Assembly (NCBI GenBank): GCA_040386355.1 | Contig: JAZKFP010000302.1 | Span: 1-35,450, forward strand | Source of the DNA: JAZKFP01 sp040386355 | GTDB lineage: Bacteria; Pseudomonadota; Gammaproteobacteria; Pseudomonadales; UBA6940 | Length of the DNA: 35,450 bases | Direction of reading: 5' to 3' | Shown: positions 17,751 to 25,766 of the stretch, one piece after another | How the letters are laid out: each line of letters opens with the position of its first letter | How positions within the stretch are numbered: the first letter of the stretch is position 1 | The notes under the pieces: model-generated | What the model was told of the DNA's origin: nothing | Seen by the model: the letters and a program-made list of their open reading frames with translations, nothing else | Databases searched by the model: none | Made by a program: the position numbers and the translations under genes

Positions 17751-19205
17751 ATGACACTGACCTTGCAACATGGACAGGCTTTACTTCCTATTTTATTAAC
17801 TGCGGCTACGGTTGTCGCAGTTATGTTAGCCATCGCTATTCGACGTCATCATGGTTGGAATACGCTGGTTGCAATTATCGGTTTAAATATTGCGCTCTAT
17901 TCCACTTACTTTTCTTTTCAAGTTATTCCGCTAGAAGTTACGCCTTTAATTATTATTGATGGTTTCGCATTATTCTTTTCTGCATTAATTTTAATGACAG
18001 CATTAGCCTGTATTACTTTAGGCTATGTTTACTTTGAAAATTTCAAACGCAATCGTGAAGAATTCTATTTATTAATGTGCATTGCAACCTTAGGTTGTTT
18101 AGTCCTGGTCAGTGCCCATCATATGGCGTCGTTGTTTATTGGTTTAGAAATATTATCGCTTTCATTGTACGGATTAATTGCTTACACCTACGATCGAGCA
18201 CGCTCGTTAGAAGCGGGAATTAAATATCTGGTTTTATCAGCTACGGCGTCGTGCGTTTTATTATTTGGAATGTCGCTACTGTATGCTGAAGGCGGTAACT
18301 TATCGTTTGCAGCAATCGGTCAACAACTGGCAAATCCTTCGTTACTCAGCATGATTGGTGTTGTTATGCTAATGATTGGCTTGGTATTTAAATTATCACT
18401 TGCGCCCTTTCACATTTGGACGCCCGATGTATACGAAGGTGCTTCCGCTCCAATTGCAACCTATCTTGCAACCGCCGCAAAAGTTGCAGTATTTGCCGTA
18501 ATGGTTCGATTTTTATTAATTGACGCACCGCAAATTATGCAATCGGCAGAATTTGTATTTATTTTGGTATGGATTGCAGTGCTTTCAATCTTAGTCGGTA
18601 ATTTACTCGCACTTAAACAGAAAAATATTAAACGGTTACTTGCTTATTCGTCGATTGCACATTTTGGATATTTATTGGTTCTATTATTAACGGGAAGCCA
18701 AACCATAGGCATCGAAGGCTTCACGATTTACATTGCAATTTATGTGATGACTTCACTCGCAGCCTTTGGTGTGGTGATTTTAATGTCAAAATCTCACGAA
18801 GAACGTGACGCCGATCATTCGCGTGATTATCGCGGATTATTTTGGCATCGACCAATGTTAACGTCGGTTTTAACGTTGTCTTTATTGTCGCTTGCAGGTA
18901 TTCCACTCACCGCTGGATTTATCGCTAAGTTTTACGTAATTAATGCGGGTATGGCAGCAGGTGCTTGGGGCGCAGTTTTATTGTTGTCTGTAGTAATTGG
19001 ATCTGCGATCAGTTTGTATTATTACTTAAATACCATCGTTACCCTCTTCGTGAATAAATCCTCTGAATATCGATTGGATGCTTCATTGGACTGGGGACAA
19101 CGTGCTGGTGGGTTAATTGTTATTGGCGCTGCAGGATTAGTTTTAGCACTTGGGATTTATCCAAAGCCACTGATGGAGTTGGTGCAGTTAACATTGTTTC
19201 CCTAA
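17751..19205 (+). CDS. nuoN: NADH-quinone oxidoreductase subunit N
   Basis: The third antiporter-like membrane subunit (484 residues, about 14 helices) and last gene of the operon. Family stretches are FIGLEILSLSLYGLIAY, FKLSLAPFHIWTPDVYEGA and KNIKRLLAYSSIAHFGYLL. It is convergent with the VWA-domain gene. Only a weak AT-rich dyad (TAACTTAA / TTAAGTTA, 19210-19236) lies directly after it, so operon termination on the plus strand is not obvious. Confidence 0.96.
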   Translation: MTLTLQHGQALLPILLTAATVVAVMLAIAIRRHHGWNTLVAIIGLNIALYSTYFSFQVIPLEVTPLIIIDGFALFFSALILMTALACITLGYVYFENFKRNREEFYLLMCIATLGCLVLVSAHHMASLFIGLEILSLSLYGLIAYTYDRARSLEAGIKYLVLSATASCVLLFGMSLLYAEGGNLSFAAIGQQLANPSLLSMIGVVMLMIGLVFKLSLAPFHIWTPDVYEGASAPIATYLATAAKVAVFAVMVRFLLIDAPQIMQSAEFVFILVWIAVLSILVGNLLALKQKNIKRLLAYSSIAHFGYLLVLLLTGSQTIGIEGFTIYIAIYVMTSLAAFGVVILMSKSHEERDADHSRDYRGLFWHRPMLTSVLTLSLLSLAGIPLTAGFIAKFYVINAGMAAGAWGAVLLLSVVIGSAISLYYYLNTIVTLFVNKSSEYRLDASLDWGQRAGGLIVIGAAGLVLALGIYPKPLMELVQLTLFP

Positions 19206-19209
19206 GCAA

Positions 19210-19236
19210 TAACTTAAATTAATACAACTTAAGTTA
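19210..19236 (+). terminator. Weak AT-rich hairpin after nuoN
   Basis: An 8-bp dyad of only A/T-rich pairs just after the nuoN stop, followed by AAAAATTCTATTTCTT. It may help end the nuo transcript, but it is too weak to call with assurance. Confidence 0.25.
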
Positions 19237-19267
19237 AAAATTCTATTTCTTAAAAAGCATATGTTCC

Positions 19268-19295
19268 AAAAAAATGGACCACCGAAGTGATCCAT
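19268..19295 (-). terminator. Rho-independent terminator of the VWA gene
   Basis: Read on the minus strand, a 9-bp stem (ATGGATCAC with GTGGTCCAT, one G-U pair) is closed by a stable TTCG tetraloop and followed by a run of seven T's. It lies 20 bp after the stop of the minus-strand VWA gene, facing nuoN. Confidence 0.85.
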
Positions 19296-19314
19296 ATGCA
19301 AATATACGTTTTAA

Positions 19315-20892
19315 TTAATAACGTGTTGCTTGGGCTGTTGGTAAATATTGGCCTGGCCCAGCCGTAGGAATAGGTTTTGGTGACTCAGCTGGAGGTCGGT
19401 AACCCTGTTGCTCTGCTTCTGCTAACACAGCCGTCTGAGTTAATTCCAAATTCTCTACATAAGCCTCATGACCAGGGTAATATCCTAAATATTGCTCAAG
19501 CTCATCGGGCGCAAATGTTCTTTCATCCATGCCATCCAGAAATTTTTCTTTTGGTGCAAGAAAATATAAAGACATATATGTAGGTAGATTCAAAGGAAAA
19601 CGTGGCCCCTGAAATTTTATAACCTGCTTCTGTTCAGATTTAATATCGTCCAAGACTGCTATCGTATTATGAAGACCGTCCAACTCATCCAACTCACCGA
19701 CTTCTCTTTCATTATCGGTACAGGCTGCAATGGTCGTTGGAATTGCAAAATGTCCAGCTAATACACTGAGTTTTCGCATTAAAATAGGAGTGTTATTATC
19801 CATATACCAAGCAAGTGCTTCTTGACGTGGAATAATCGCACCATCTTCTCTTCGATAATCGCCATAACCATTTTTAAAAGCTAAGTAGTTATTAAAAATT
19901 GCCTTGACTGCAGGTCCAGATATTTTATTATTTAAATCTTCGTTAGGCACACCATCGGTAGCTTCCACAATCGTAGCTGAACTGACGCGACCGGAACGCA
20001 TATGCTGAATTGCCGTTTGGCACGACTCATAATATCCCGACACGCTTGGGGTATGACCAAGATCAGGTTGTAAAGCATTAATAAAATGGTTGGCACGATT
20101 CAACGCGTTATCATAACTTTCAGTCCGCATATCCAGCAAAATACCGCTTGTATTGGAATAGCTTTTTAATTGAACGATACCTTGCCGATTAGCAGCAAGC
20201 AAAATAGGCATAATTTCTAGAAATCGATTTTTCGCTTCATGCATACGGGTTTGAGGTGGAGTGATGTTCATCTCTCGGCCATTTTCATCCATTCTATTTT
20301 GGCCGTAGTCTTTTACTTCAATGTTGAAATTTTGCTCAAGCTCACTGAGTGCTTCAGATCTTGCAACATCTTTTACTCCCATCGAACCGCTGGTATCAAC
20401 GCTAATAATTGTTATGTCATTCAGCAAATGATTCCATAATTTGCCCATCATGCCTGCAGGAATATCTTTCTTAGAACAAATTCCCTTAAAAAATTCATAT
20501 TCATCTTTCAGATTACTTGGAATATTTTGTTCAAGATTAAACAATTCCGAGGTGGATACTACATCAGCCTCTGCTAACACCAATGGATCTGCAATAGTTG
20601 CAAACGGAACTACTGTTTTAGTTTCAATTGTCTTTTGTGATGTATTCGGATTGATTCTAGATAGAAAACTATTTGCATGCCCTACAGCTCTTAAAGTAGG
20701 TTTTTTAGCAGTAATACCAATCGTCACAGGCTTGGTAACACTTTCAATCTCTTTAATGGTTTGAGAAGGTGCTTCAGCTCCTTCAGTACGTTGCCTTTCA
20801 TTCGCTTTCGCTTTTAGCGCAGCAAGCATTTGTTGTTTGGTGAGTTTGGGCGCAGCAGCGCCAAATGAGGATGATGTAACGGAACTGACCAT
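19315..20892 (-). CDS. von Willebrand factor A domain protein, function unknown
   Basis: A 525-residue protein with no signal peptide or clear membrane segment, so probably cytosolic or exported by a special system. A VWA domain spans about 158-400: its metal site (MIDAS) reads D166-T-S168-G-S170, and a later TDG (D313 in EATDGVPNED) ends the central strand as in the family. Insertions between these (about 185-300) make the domain larger than usual. The N-terminal 130 residues are low-complexity, Lys/Ala/Thr-rich; the C-terminus is Pro/Gly-rich. AGGGG lies 7 bases before the ATG. There is no MoxR-type ATPase beside it, so it is not the common MoxR/VWA pair. It may be an effector or a scaffold; I cannot say which. 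Confidence 0.7.
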   Translation of the reverse strand: MVSSVTSSSFGAAAPKLTKQQMLAALKAKANERQRTEGAEAPSQTIKEIESVTKPVTIGITAKKPTLRAVGHANSFLSRINPNTSQKTIETKTVVPFATIADPLVLAEADVVSTSELFNLEQNIPSNLKDEYEFFKGICSKKDIPAGMMGKLWNHLLNDITIISVDTSGSMGVKDVARSEALSELEQNFNIEVKDYGQNRMDENGREMNITPPQTRMHEAKNRFLEIMPILLAANRQGIVQLKSYSNTSGILLDMRTESYDNALNRANHFINALQPDLGHTPSVSGYYESCQTAIQHMRSGRVSSATIVEATDGVPNEDLNNKISGPAVKAIFNNYLAFKNGYGDYRREDGAIIPRQEALAWYMDNNTPILMRKLSVLAGHFAIPTTIAACTDNEREVGELDELDGLHNTIAVLDDIKSEQKQVIKFQGPRFPLNLPTYMSLYFLAPKEKFLDGMDERTFAPDELEQYLGYYPGHEAYVENLELTQTAVLAEAEQQGYRPPAESPKPIPTAGPGQYLPTAQATRY

Positions 20893-21426
20893 AAAAAAAC
20901 CCCTATAGATTTAAGAAAAATAAGATCTATAGCATTTCAGACAGTGTTCCATCACTTTATTTTTTTCCATTTCTTACTGTGTTTTTTCTAAATCCTTTTT
21001 AGTAACTCATGCATGTCACATTCAATATATTTAAGATTTAGAAAACTCCATGTAATTCTGAAGACTATATCCTCAGAGGATTATAAAACTAAAATGTTTA
21101 GATTTGAAAGATTTATCTGAATTTAATGAGGGCGCTGTACAATAAGTAATCAGCGTTAAATCCAAGGATTTCACAACAGTGCATGGATCATCACTTATTA
21201 AATATACTCTTTATCAGCATCAATGTTAGGCGCACTTCTTTTACCATTACTAATGGTTAATACCATCACTCATACTAATAAGTAATTCACTTGAATAGAT
21301 AATTTTTGATTGTGTTTGTCATGAAAACGATATAAATGCAAAAAAAATTTGCATAATTTTTTTGTCATTTTTAAATATCAATAACAATTTCCAATTAATT
21401 ACAGCATCGTTTTAAAGAAGAATTAT
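20893..21426. other. Intergenic region with two small dyads
   Basis: About 530 bp of AT-rich DNA upstream of the VWA gene and downstream of the ABC operon. I see no convincing gene; a 21-codon ATG frame near 21220 is too short to support. CTATAGAT / ATCTATAG (20903-20932) forms a dyad in the VWA leader. ATGCAAA / TTTGCAT (21336-21354), followed by T's on the plus strand, resembles a terminator, though no plus-strand gene precedes it. Confidence 0.4.
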
Positions 21427-22404
21427 TTAAAAACAACCTAAGTTAGCAAGGATTTTTTGACATTCAACTTGAGAAACAGCAGACATGCAAGATGCTTGAC
21501 CCCAGTTGGTTGCATCACCAACCTTATAGTTTGCATGGGGTTTTGCTGTAGCACATTGAGCGTTACTTCCCTGCTTCCATTCTTCATCGGTTCCACTAAC
21601 TCGTACATACCACCATGCATGTTCACTTGAACTGCCATTGACACAAATAGGATTTAAATCTTTGGCAATCGGACAATCTAAAGTCTGCTTTAAATAACTG
21701 TATCCATTCCAAAAATACTTATTTAATATATCGGAAATATAGGTTGTTGCACTGCTTTGAGTAATTAATGAGAGCTCAGTTAAAAACGCTAATTCATTTT
21801 CATCGACTAACTTATCTTGAAAAGATTTTTTCAAAATATCCGATAAAACAAATTTATTTTGGTAGTTAACCATTTGCATAGTCCTAGAAAATTTGTTCAA
21901 AACATCTGCTGTATAGCCAGGTACATTATTATTTTTAATAAACAGTAGAATAGAGGCTTGTGTATTAAACTCTAATGTCATGCCTTTATCCCGATCGTGC
22001 TGATGATTTAGTATTTTTTTAGCATTTTTATGAAAGTTAAAATCCAACAACTCACGTGCTTTTTTGAAATCGATTTTTTCACCACTTTCAACAACATCTG
22101 ACACATTTTTGATAAATTTTAAATCTTTTTCATCTACAATATTGTCTTCTAAAGATTCTACCAATTCACCAGCCAATATACTTGAACTTTGAGAATTTAT
22201 TATTTTGAGATTATTAGAGAATCTAAGTAATTCATTTTTTATATTGTCTGAAGGAGTATTTTTTTTGATGAATTCTTCGATAGCAATGTCAGTTCCTTGT
22301 ATCGCTAAATCATCCATCTTCAAATACAAGAATAGAGAAATTCCTCCAATGAGTAGAACAAAAACAGCAACTATTGTTCCGATTACAATTAAAAATGTTT
22401 TCAT
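21427..22404 (-). CDS. Membrane-anchored Cys-rich protein with internal duplication
   Basis: A 325-residue protein I do not recognise. It begins with one hydrophobic helix (about 4-28), so it is probably anchored with the rest outside the cytoplasm. Two segments resemble each other: 58-104 (LLRFSNNLKIIN, then ESLEDNIVDEKDLKFI) and 167-213 (VLNKFSRTMQMVN, then KSFQDKLVDENELAFL). The last 85 residues form a separate domain with six cysteines (C244, C254, C284, C306, C315, C324) and aromatic AWWYVRV, suggesting three disulfides. It is the last gene of a minus-strand operon with a thioredoxin-like protein and an ABC transporter, 21 bp after the permease, so it may be their substrate or partner. 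Confidence 0.65.
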   Translation of the reverse strand: MKTFLIVIGTIVAVFVLLIGGISLFLYLKMDDLAIQGTDIAIEEFIKKNTPSDNIKNELLRFSNNLKIINSQSSSILAGELVESLEDNIVDEKDLKFIKNVSDVVESGEKIDFKKARELLDFNFHKNAKKILNHQHDRDKGMTLEFNTQASILLFIKNNNVPGYTADVLNKFSRTMQMVNYQNKFVLSDILKKSFQDKLVDENELAFLTELSLITQSSATTYISDILNKYFWNGYSYLKQTLDCPIAKDLNPICVNGSSSEHAWWYVRVSGTDEEWKQGSNAQCATAKPHANYKVGDATNWGQASCMSAVSQVECQKILANLGCF

Positions 22405-22425
22405 AAAGCTTTTACCTTACTTAAC

Positions 22426-23217
22426 TTAGTCTTTTAAAGATAAATCAGAATTTTTTGTTAACACCAAACACATCATAAAAATCACTATTGAATACATTAA
22501 AGATCCTATTCTTGCTAAAATATATTTAGTTAATTCGTCATTGGAGAATGATGGTACAGACATTTCAAAAAGTGATTTCTCAACTTGCAGCGGTGTTACG
22601 TAGTATAAGATTTTTTTAAAGCTCGTAAGAATTATATGAACATCATTATCTATTAACTGAAACAATATAGTTATCCAGTAAAAAATTATAAATAGTGATA
22701 GGGATACTGGCGTGGAAAACACGAGGGATAATGAAACCAAAATTAATATTATCATTACGCCATAAAAAATATTATCAATAAATTCAGAAATATAAAAATT
22801 AAATGTGATGGGCAATTGAAATTTTAAACAAATTAAAATGTGCGTTACAAAAAGCACAGCAATGAAAAAACAATGAATTACCAAACATCCTAACATCTTT
22901 CCTAATAAAAGTTCGATGCGACTGATTGATGTTGATAAAATCGATAACAATGATTTTGATTGTTTTTCTTCTTGAAAAGCATACACAGCAAGAAGAGATA
23001 AAAGAATATATTCTACAAAAAATGAAAATCCGTATAATCCATCTATCCATTCTTTACTACAATTCACCGTACAATCTTGTTTGGAATACCATTTGATTCC
23101 AAGTAACACAGGAAATATAAAACACACTAATATAATGGCGAAAATACTAATCCAAGATTTCTTTCTATAAAATCCTAAAATTTTATTGTGAGCAACAATC
23201 CAAGTAACTCCTCTCAT
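22426..23217 (-). CDS. ABC-2 type transporter permease
   Basis: A 263-residue integral membrane protein with about six hydrophobic helices and the ABC-2 layout, related in form to NosY-type permeases: a first helix after a short cytosolic N-terminus, then a coupling-helix-like stretch (QEEKQSKSLLSILSTSISR followed by IELLLGK). The periplasmic loop after helix 1 has two cysteines (DCTVNC). It overlaps the ATPase gene by 4 bp (ATGA), so the two surely form one transporter. The substrate is unknown; an exporter or processing role is the family's usual one. Confidence 0.85.
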   Translation of the reverse strand: MRGVTWIVAHNKILGFYRKKSWISIFAIILVCFIFPVLLGIKWYSKQDCTVNCSKEWIDGLYGFSFFVEYILLSLLAVYAFQEEKQSKSLLSILSTSISRIELLLGKMLGCLVIHCFFIAVLFVTHILICLKFQLPITFNFYISEFIDNIFYGVMIILILVSLSLVFSTPVSLSLFIIFYWITILFQLIDNDVHIILTSFKKILYYVTPLQVEKSLFEMSVPSFSNDELTKYILARIGSLMYSIVIFMMCLVLTKNSDLSLKD

Positions 23218-23951
23218 TTTACATGCCCCATATAAATATCTTCTAAACTTTTATGCGGAGAATGAGATTTAATTTCATCAATATTTCCATTGAGTAAAAT
23301 TTTTCCATTTTTAATTAAACACACATGATTACAAATGGATTCCACTTCGGAGAGCACATGACTGGAAAAAAGTAATGTTTTACCTTCACTAATTAACTGA
23401 TGGGATATTGTAGTTATTAGAAGTCTTCCTTCAGGATCTAAGCCTGAACAAGGTTCATCCCAAATGATAATATCGGGCTCTTTTAATAAACTGTTTGCTA
23501 TGCCTAATCTTTGTAACATTCCTTTTGAAAAATTTTTAACTTTTACGTCTTTCACATCAAATAAATTTAGTAATTTAAGATATTTTGAAATTCTCTTAGA
23601 TAATTCAATTTTTTTAATGCCTGAAAGACTACCATAAAATGTTAGAACTTCATGAGCTGTCAAAAAATCATAGGTGTAAAATATTTCAGATTGAAAACCA
23701 ATTCTTTTTTTAGTTGCAGTAACGGTTGGAATTTTATTAAAGATTTTTACGAATCCAGAATCAGGTTTCAAAAAACCTAATAAACAATGAAGCATTGTGG
23801 TTTTGCCTGCTCCATTTGGTCCAATGAGCGCCCACGCCTCACCTGAATTAATTTCTAGACAAATATTATTAAGCACAGGAGAAGATTTTCTGAAAAATCC
23901 CCGCGAATAACTTTTATGTAAATCTTGAATTTGAATTATTGGATTCGTCAT
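23214..23951 (-). CDS. ABC transporter ATP-binding protein
   Basis: A 245-residue ATPase with Walker A GPNGAGKTT (about 44-52), the signature NFSKGMLQRLG in place of the usual LSGGQ, Walker B IIIWDEPCSGLDPEG and the H-loop SSHVL. It is of the CcmA/NosF type that pairs with ABC-2 permeases. It overlaps the permease start by 4 bp and follows the thioredoxin-like gene by 10 bp. Confidence 0.93.
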   Translation of the reverse strand: MTNPIIQIQDLHKSYSRGFFRKSSPVLNNICLEINSGEAWALIGPNGAGKTTMLHCLLGFLKPDSGFVKIFNKIPTVTATKKRIGFQSEIFYTYDFLTAHEVLTFYGSLSGIKKIELSKRISKYLKLLNLFDVKDVKVKNFSKGMLQRLGIANSLLKEPDIIIWDEPCSGLDPEGRLLITTISHQLISEGKTLLFSSHVLSEVESICNHVCLIKNGKILLNGNIDEIKSHSPHKSLEDIYMGHVK

Positions 23952-23961
23952 ACTGAATTTC

Positions 23962-24519
23962 TCAAGTACTTTTACGTGACATGTCTTTCAAATAATTTTC
24001 GACAACGTTTTTTAAATTCTGATCAAAACCAGTTGATGACTTTATTATTCTAAGATTAGAGTCAATCAAAAAAGTACTTGGTATTGCTTTAACATTGTAT
24101 TTTTTGTTCACGGCACTTGAGGTATCGTACACAATTGGAAATGTTATTTTATTTTCAGAAATAAATTTCTCAACGGATTGCTTAGAAGAAGAGCTAAATA
24201 TACCTATAATAGCTACTTCATTTTGATTGTGCTCTTCGTATATCTTTTGCAAATAAGGCATTTCTTTTAAACAAGGTCCACACCACTGCTCCCAAAAATT
24301 AACTATTACAATACGATGACTTTTAGCTAATTTTTCAAGGTCAATTACTTCATTATTGAGAGAAGGCAGGTTGAACGTAACAGCTTGGGTCAAATTACCG
24401 GCTTGAAACGAGGGGGAATATTTAACTTTTAAATAGATATGCGCACAGAAAAACAGCACCACAAATAGGACGCATAGAATATCTTTAGCTGATTTGGAAG
24501 GAAAATAGGTTTTCATCAA
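23962..24519 (-). CDS. TlpA/ResA-like membrane-anchored thioredoxin
   Basis: A 185-residue protein with an N-terminal membrane anchor (about 13-30) and a periplasmic thioredoxin fold. The redox site is WEQWCGPCLKEMP (CGPC near residues 79-82) and the cis-proline loop reads AIPSTFLID. Such proteins usually reduce disulfides of apoproteins in cytochrome c or copper-site assembly. As first gene of the operon with an ABC transporter and a six-cysteine exported protein, it may control the thiol state of that protein (inference). Confidence 0.88.
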   Translation of the reverse strand: MMKTYFPSKSAKDILCVLFVVLFFCAHIYLKVKYSPSFQAGNLTQAVTFNLPSLNNEVIDLEKLAKSHRIVIVNFWEQWCGPCLKEMPYLQKIYEEHNQNEVAIIGIFSSSSKQSVEKFISENKITFPIVYDTSSAVNKKYNVKAIPSTFLIDSNLRIIKSSTGFDQNLKNVVENYLKDMSRKST

Positions 24520-24655
24520 AAAACTATAGTTGATTTTTTTGAAAAGCTTTTCATCAAAAAGCGGTATTTTACCATCGTCGAGTAAATGGCAATTTAATAT
24601 TTTAAAAAAATTAATTTTCAGTTAATCTTTGCAAATACTTTTAAGAAATTAATTT

Positions 24656-24949
24656 ATGTTAGAAGTTGCAGTATTAAATATTGTGCGCGGTAAAGAAGAG
24701 AAATTTGAAATTGCTTTTCTCCATGCCTCTAACATTATTTCTAATATGCCGGGTTATATTTCTCATCAGCTTCAACGCTGTGTTGAAAATACAAGTCGTT
24801 ATCTTTTATTAGTGAAATGGAAAACAATGGAATATCATATGGTAGGATTTCGTAATTCAACACAATATCAAGAATGGAAAAAACTATTGCATCATTTTTA
24901 CGACCCATTTCCAATTATTGAGCATTATGAATTAGTGTTTGAAAATTAA
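24656..24949 (+). CDS. ABM-family monooxygenase-like protein
   Basis: A 97-residue protein with the ferredoxin-like alpha/beta fold of the antibiotic biosynthesis monooxygenase family (YgiN/heme-degrading-like): an N-terminal strand (LEVAVLNIVRGKEEKFEIAF), the conserved MPGYISHQLQRCVEN turn, YLLLVKWKTMEYHMVGFRNS, and a C-terminal helix and strand (HHFYDPFPIIEHYELVF). Members handle quinones, reactive compounds or heme; the substrate cannot be told here. The gene stands alone, divergent from the thioredoxin/ABC operon. Confidence 0.8.
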   Translation: MLEVAVLNIVRGKEEKFEIAFLHASNIISNMPGYISHQLQRCVENTSRYLLLVKWKTMEYHMVGFRNSTQYQEWKKLLHHFYDPFPIIEHYELVFEN

Positions 24950-25050
24950 CTTTCTATTATTAAATATTTATTTGAGTGGATATACCAAATACACATTGGT
25001 TTTCCATACTGCAATCTCTTATAAATCGTATTTTTTGGGAAATTACGCGC

Positions 25051-25145
25051 CGGCGAAAGATGTTTCGCCCCTACTTTAACCTTTAGAGATTCATGTATTT
25101 TCAGGAAGTTGATCATTTTATGTAGAGGCGAAACATCTTTCACCC
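25051..25145. repeat. Inverted-repeat element with GGCGAAA hairpin arms
   Basis: Arms at 25051-25074 and 25122-25145 are complementary at 21 of 24 positions and enclose 47 bp. Each arm is itself a small hairpin (GGCGAAA-GATG-TTTCGCC on the left, GGCGAAA-CATC-TTTCACC on the right) ending in a GTAG/CTAC motif. It resembles the GTAGGGGCGAAA-type palindromic units dispersed in many genomes, here as an inverted pair like a small MITE. Confidence 0.6.
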
Positions 25146-25336
25146 ATGTTAAACGCTGCATATTGCTTTTTAAACATTAGAAAAGGGTTTTAGTTAAAAT
25201 CATTTGCATGCGCTAACTTCTAAATAACGATGCTCTAATGCAGAAGCCATACGATTAATTTTAAAATTTTTAATACCAAGTTTGAACCCAATATTTTTCT
25301 ATTAAGAAATCAATAGCTTTACCTCTCACATAATAT

Positions 25337-25658
25337 TTAAGGCTTTTGCAGTTTTTTAGTTTTGGTTTTAGGAAGATGAATTCTTGCTGGTAAATTTTCT
25401 TCTTCTTGTAATAAACCCGTTTATCAAATGACACTTTTGCGAGTTACGCTATTCGCTCGCTCATACCTAATGCGTGTAAAACACAGGCACAAATTCCTAA
25501 CGCTACAGAAGGATTTTCTTATTCAACTTTATTAAGCTACTTATCTTTACTTTTTCTGCAATAAGATTTGTGGGAATACGGCGACGACGGCGAGCATCAT
25601 AGATATCTCGCCCTAATTTATGTAACGATCTCTTAACGGGAATGGGCAACGCAGAAAT
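25337..25658 (-). pseudogene. Frameshifted HipB-like XRE-family regulator
   Basis: Minus-strand reading recovers a helix-turn-helix protein in three frames. The first segment is ALPIPVKRSLHKLGRDIYDA followed by RRRRRIPTNLIAEKVKISS; after one shift comes NPSVALGICACVLHALGMSE; after a second, GLLQEEENLPARIHLPK, ending at a TAA at 25337. The order and wording match the HTH proteins that accompany HipA-type kinases (ARRRRRIP, NKIEKGDPSVSLG, LEEERLPKRIR). No start codon or HipA survives; 140 bp downstream a short frame ending ASALEHRYLEVSACK may be another remnant. It is clearly inactive. Confidence 0.75.
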
Positions 25659-25766
25659 CCTTTAATGTTCATTTAAACAGTCACTATTTGATTTAGCGTA
25701 GGTTTTAATGAACATTATTTCACGTGGGATGGTTGTAATGAATAGATAATAGTAAGTAATTCAAAC

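Noticed and set aside
21220..21285. Small hydrophobic peptide frame beginning MLGALLLPLLM
   Set aside because: It is about 21 codons with no ribosome site and no context.
24946..25161. Minus-strand open frame of 71 codons
   Set aside because: It runs through both arms of the inverted-repeat element and shows no protein-like features.
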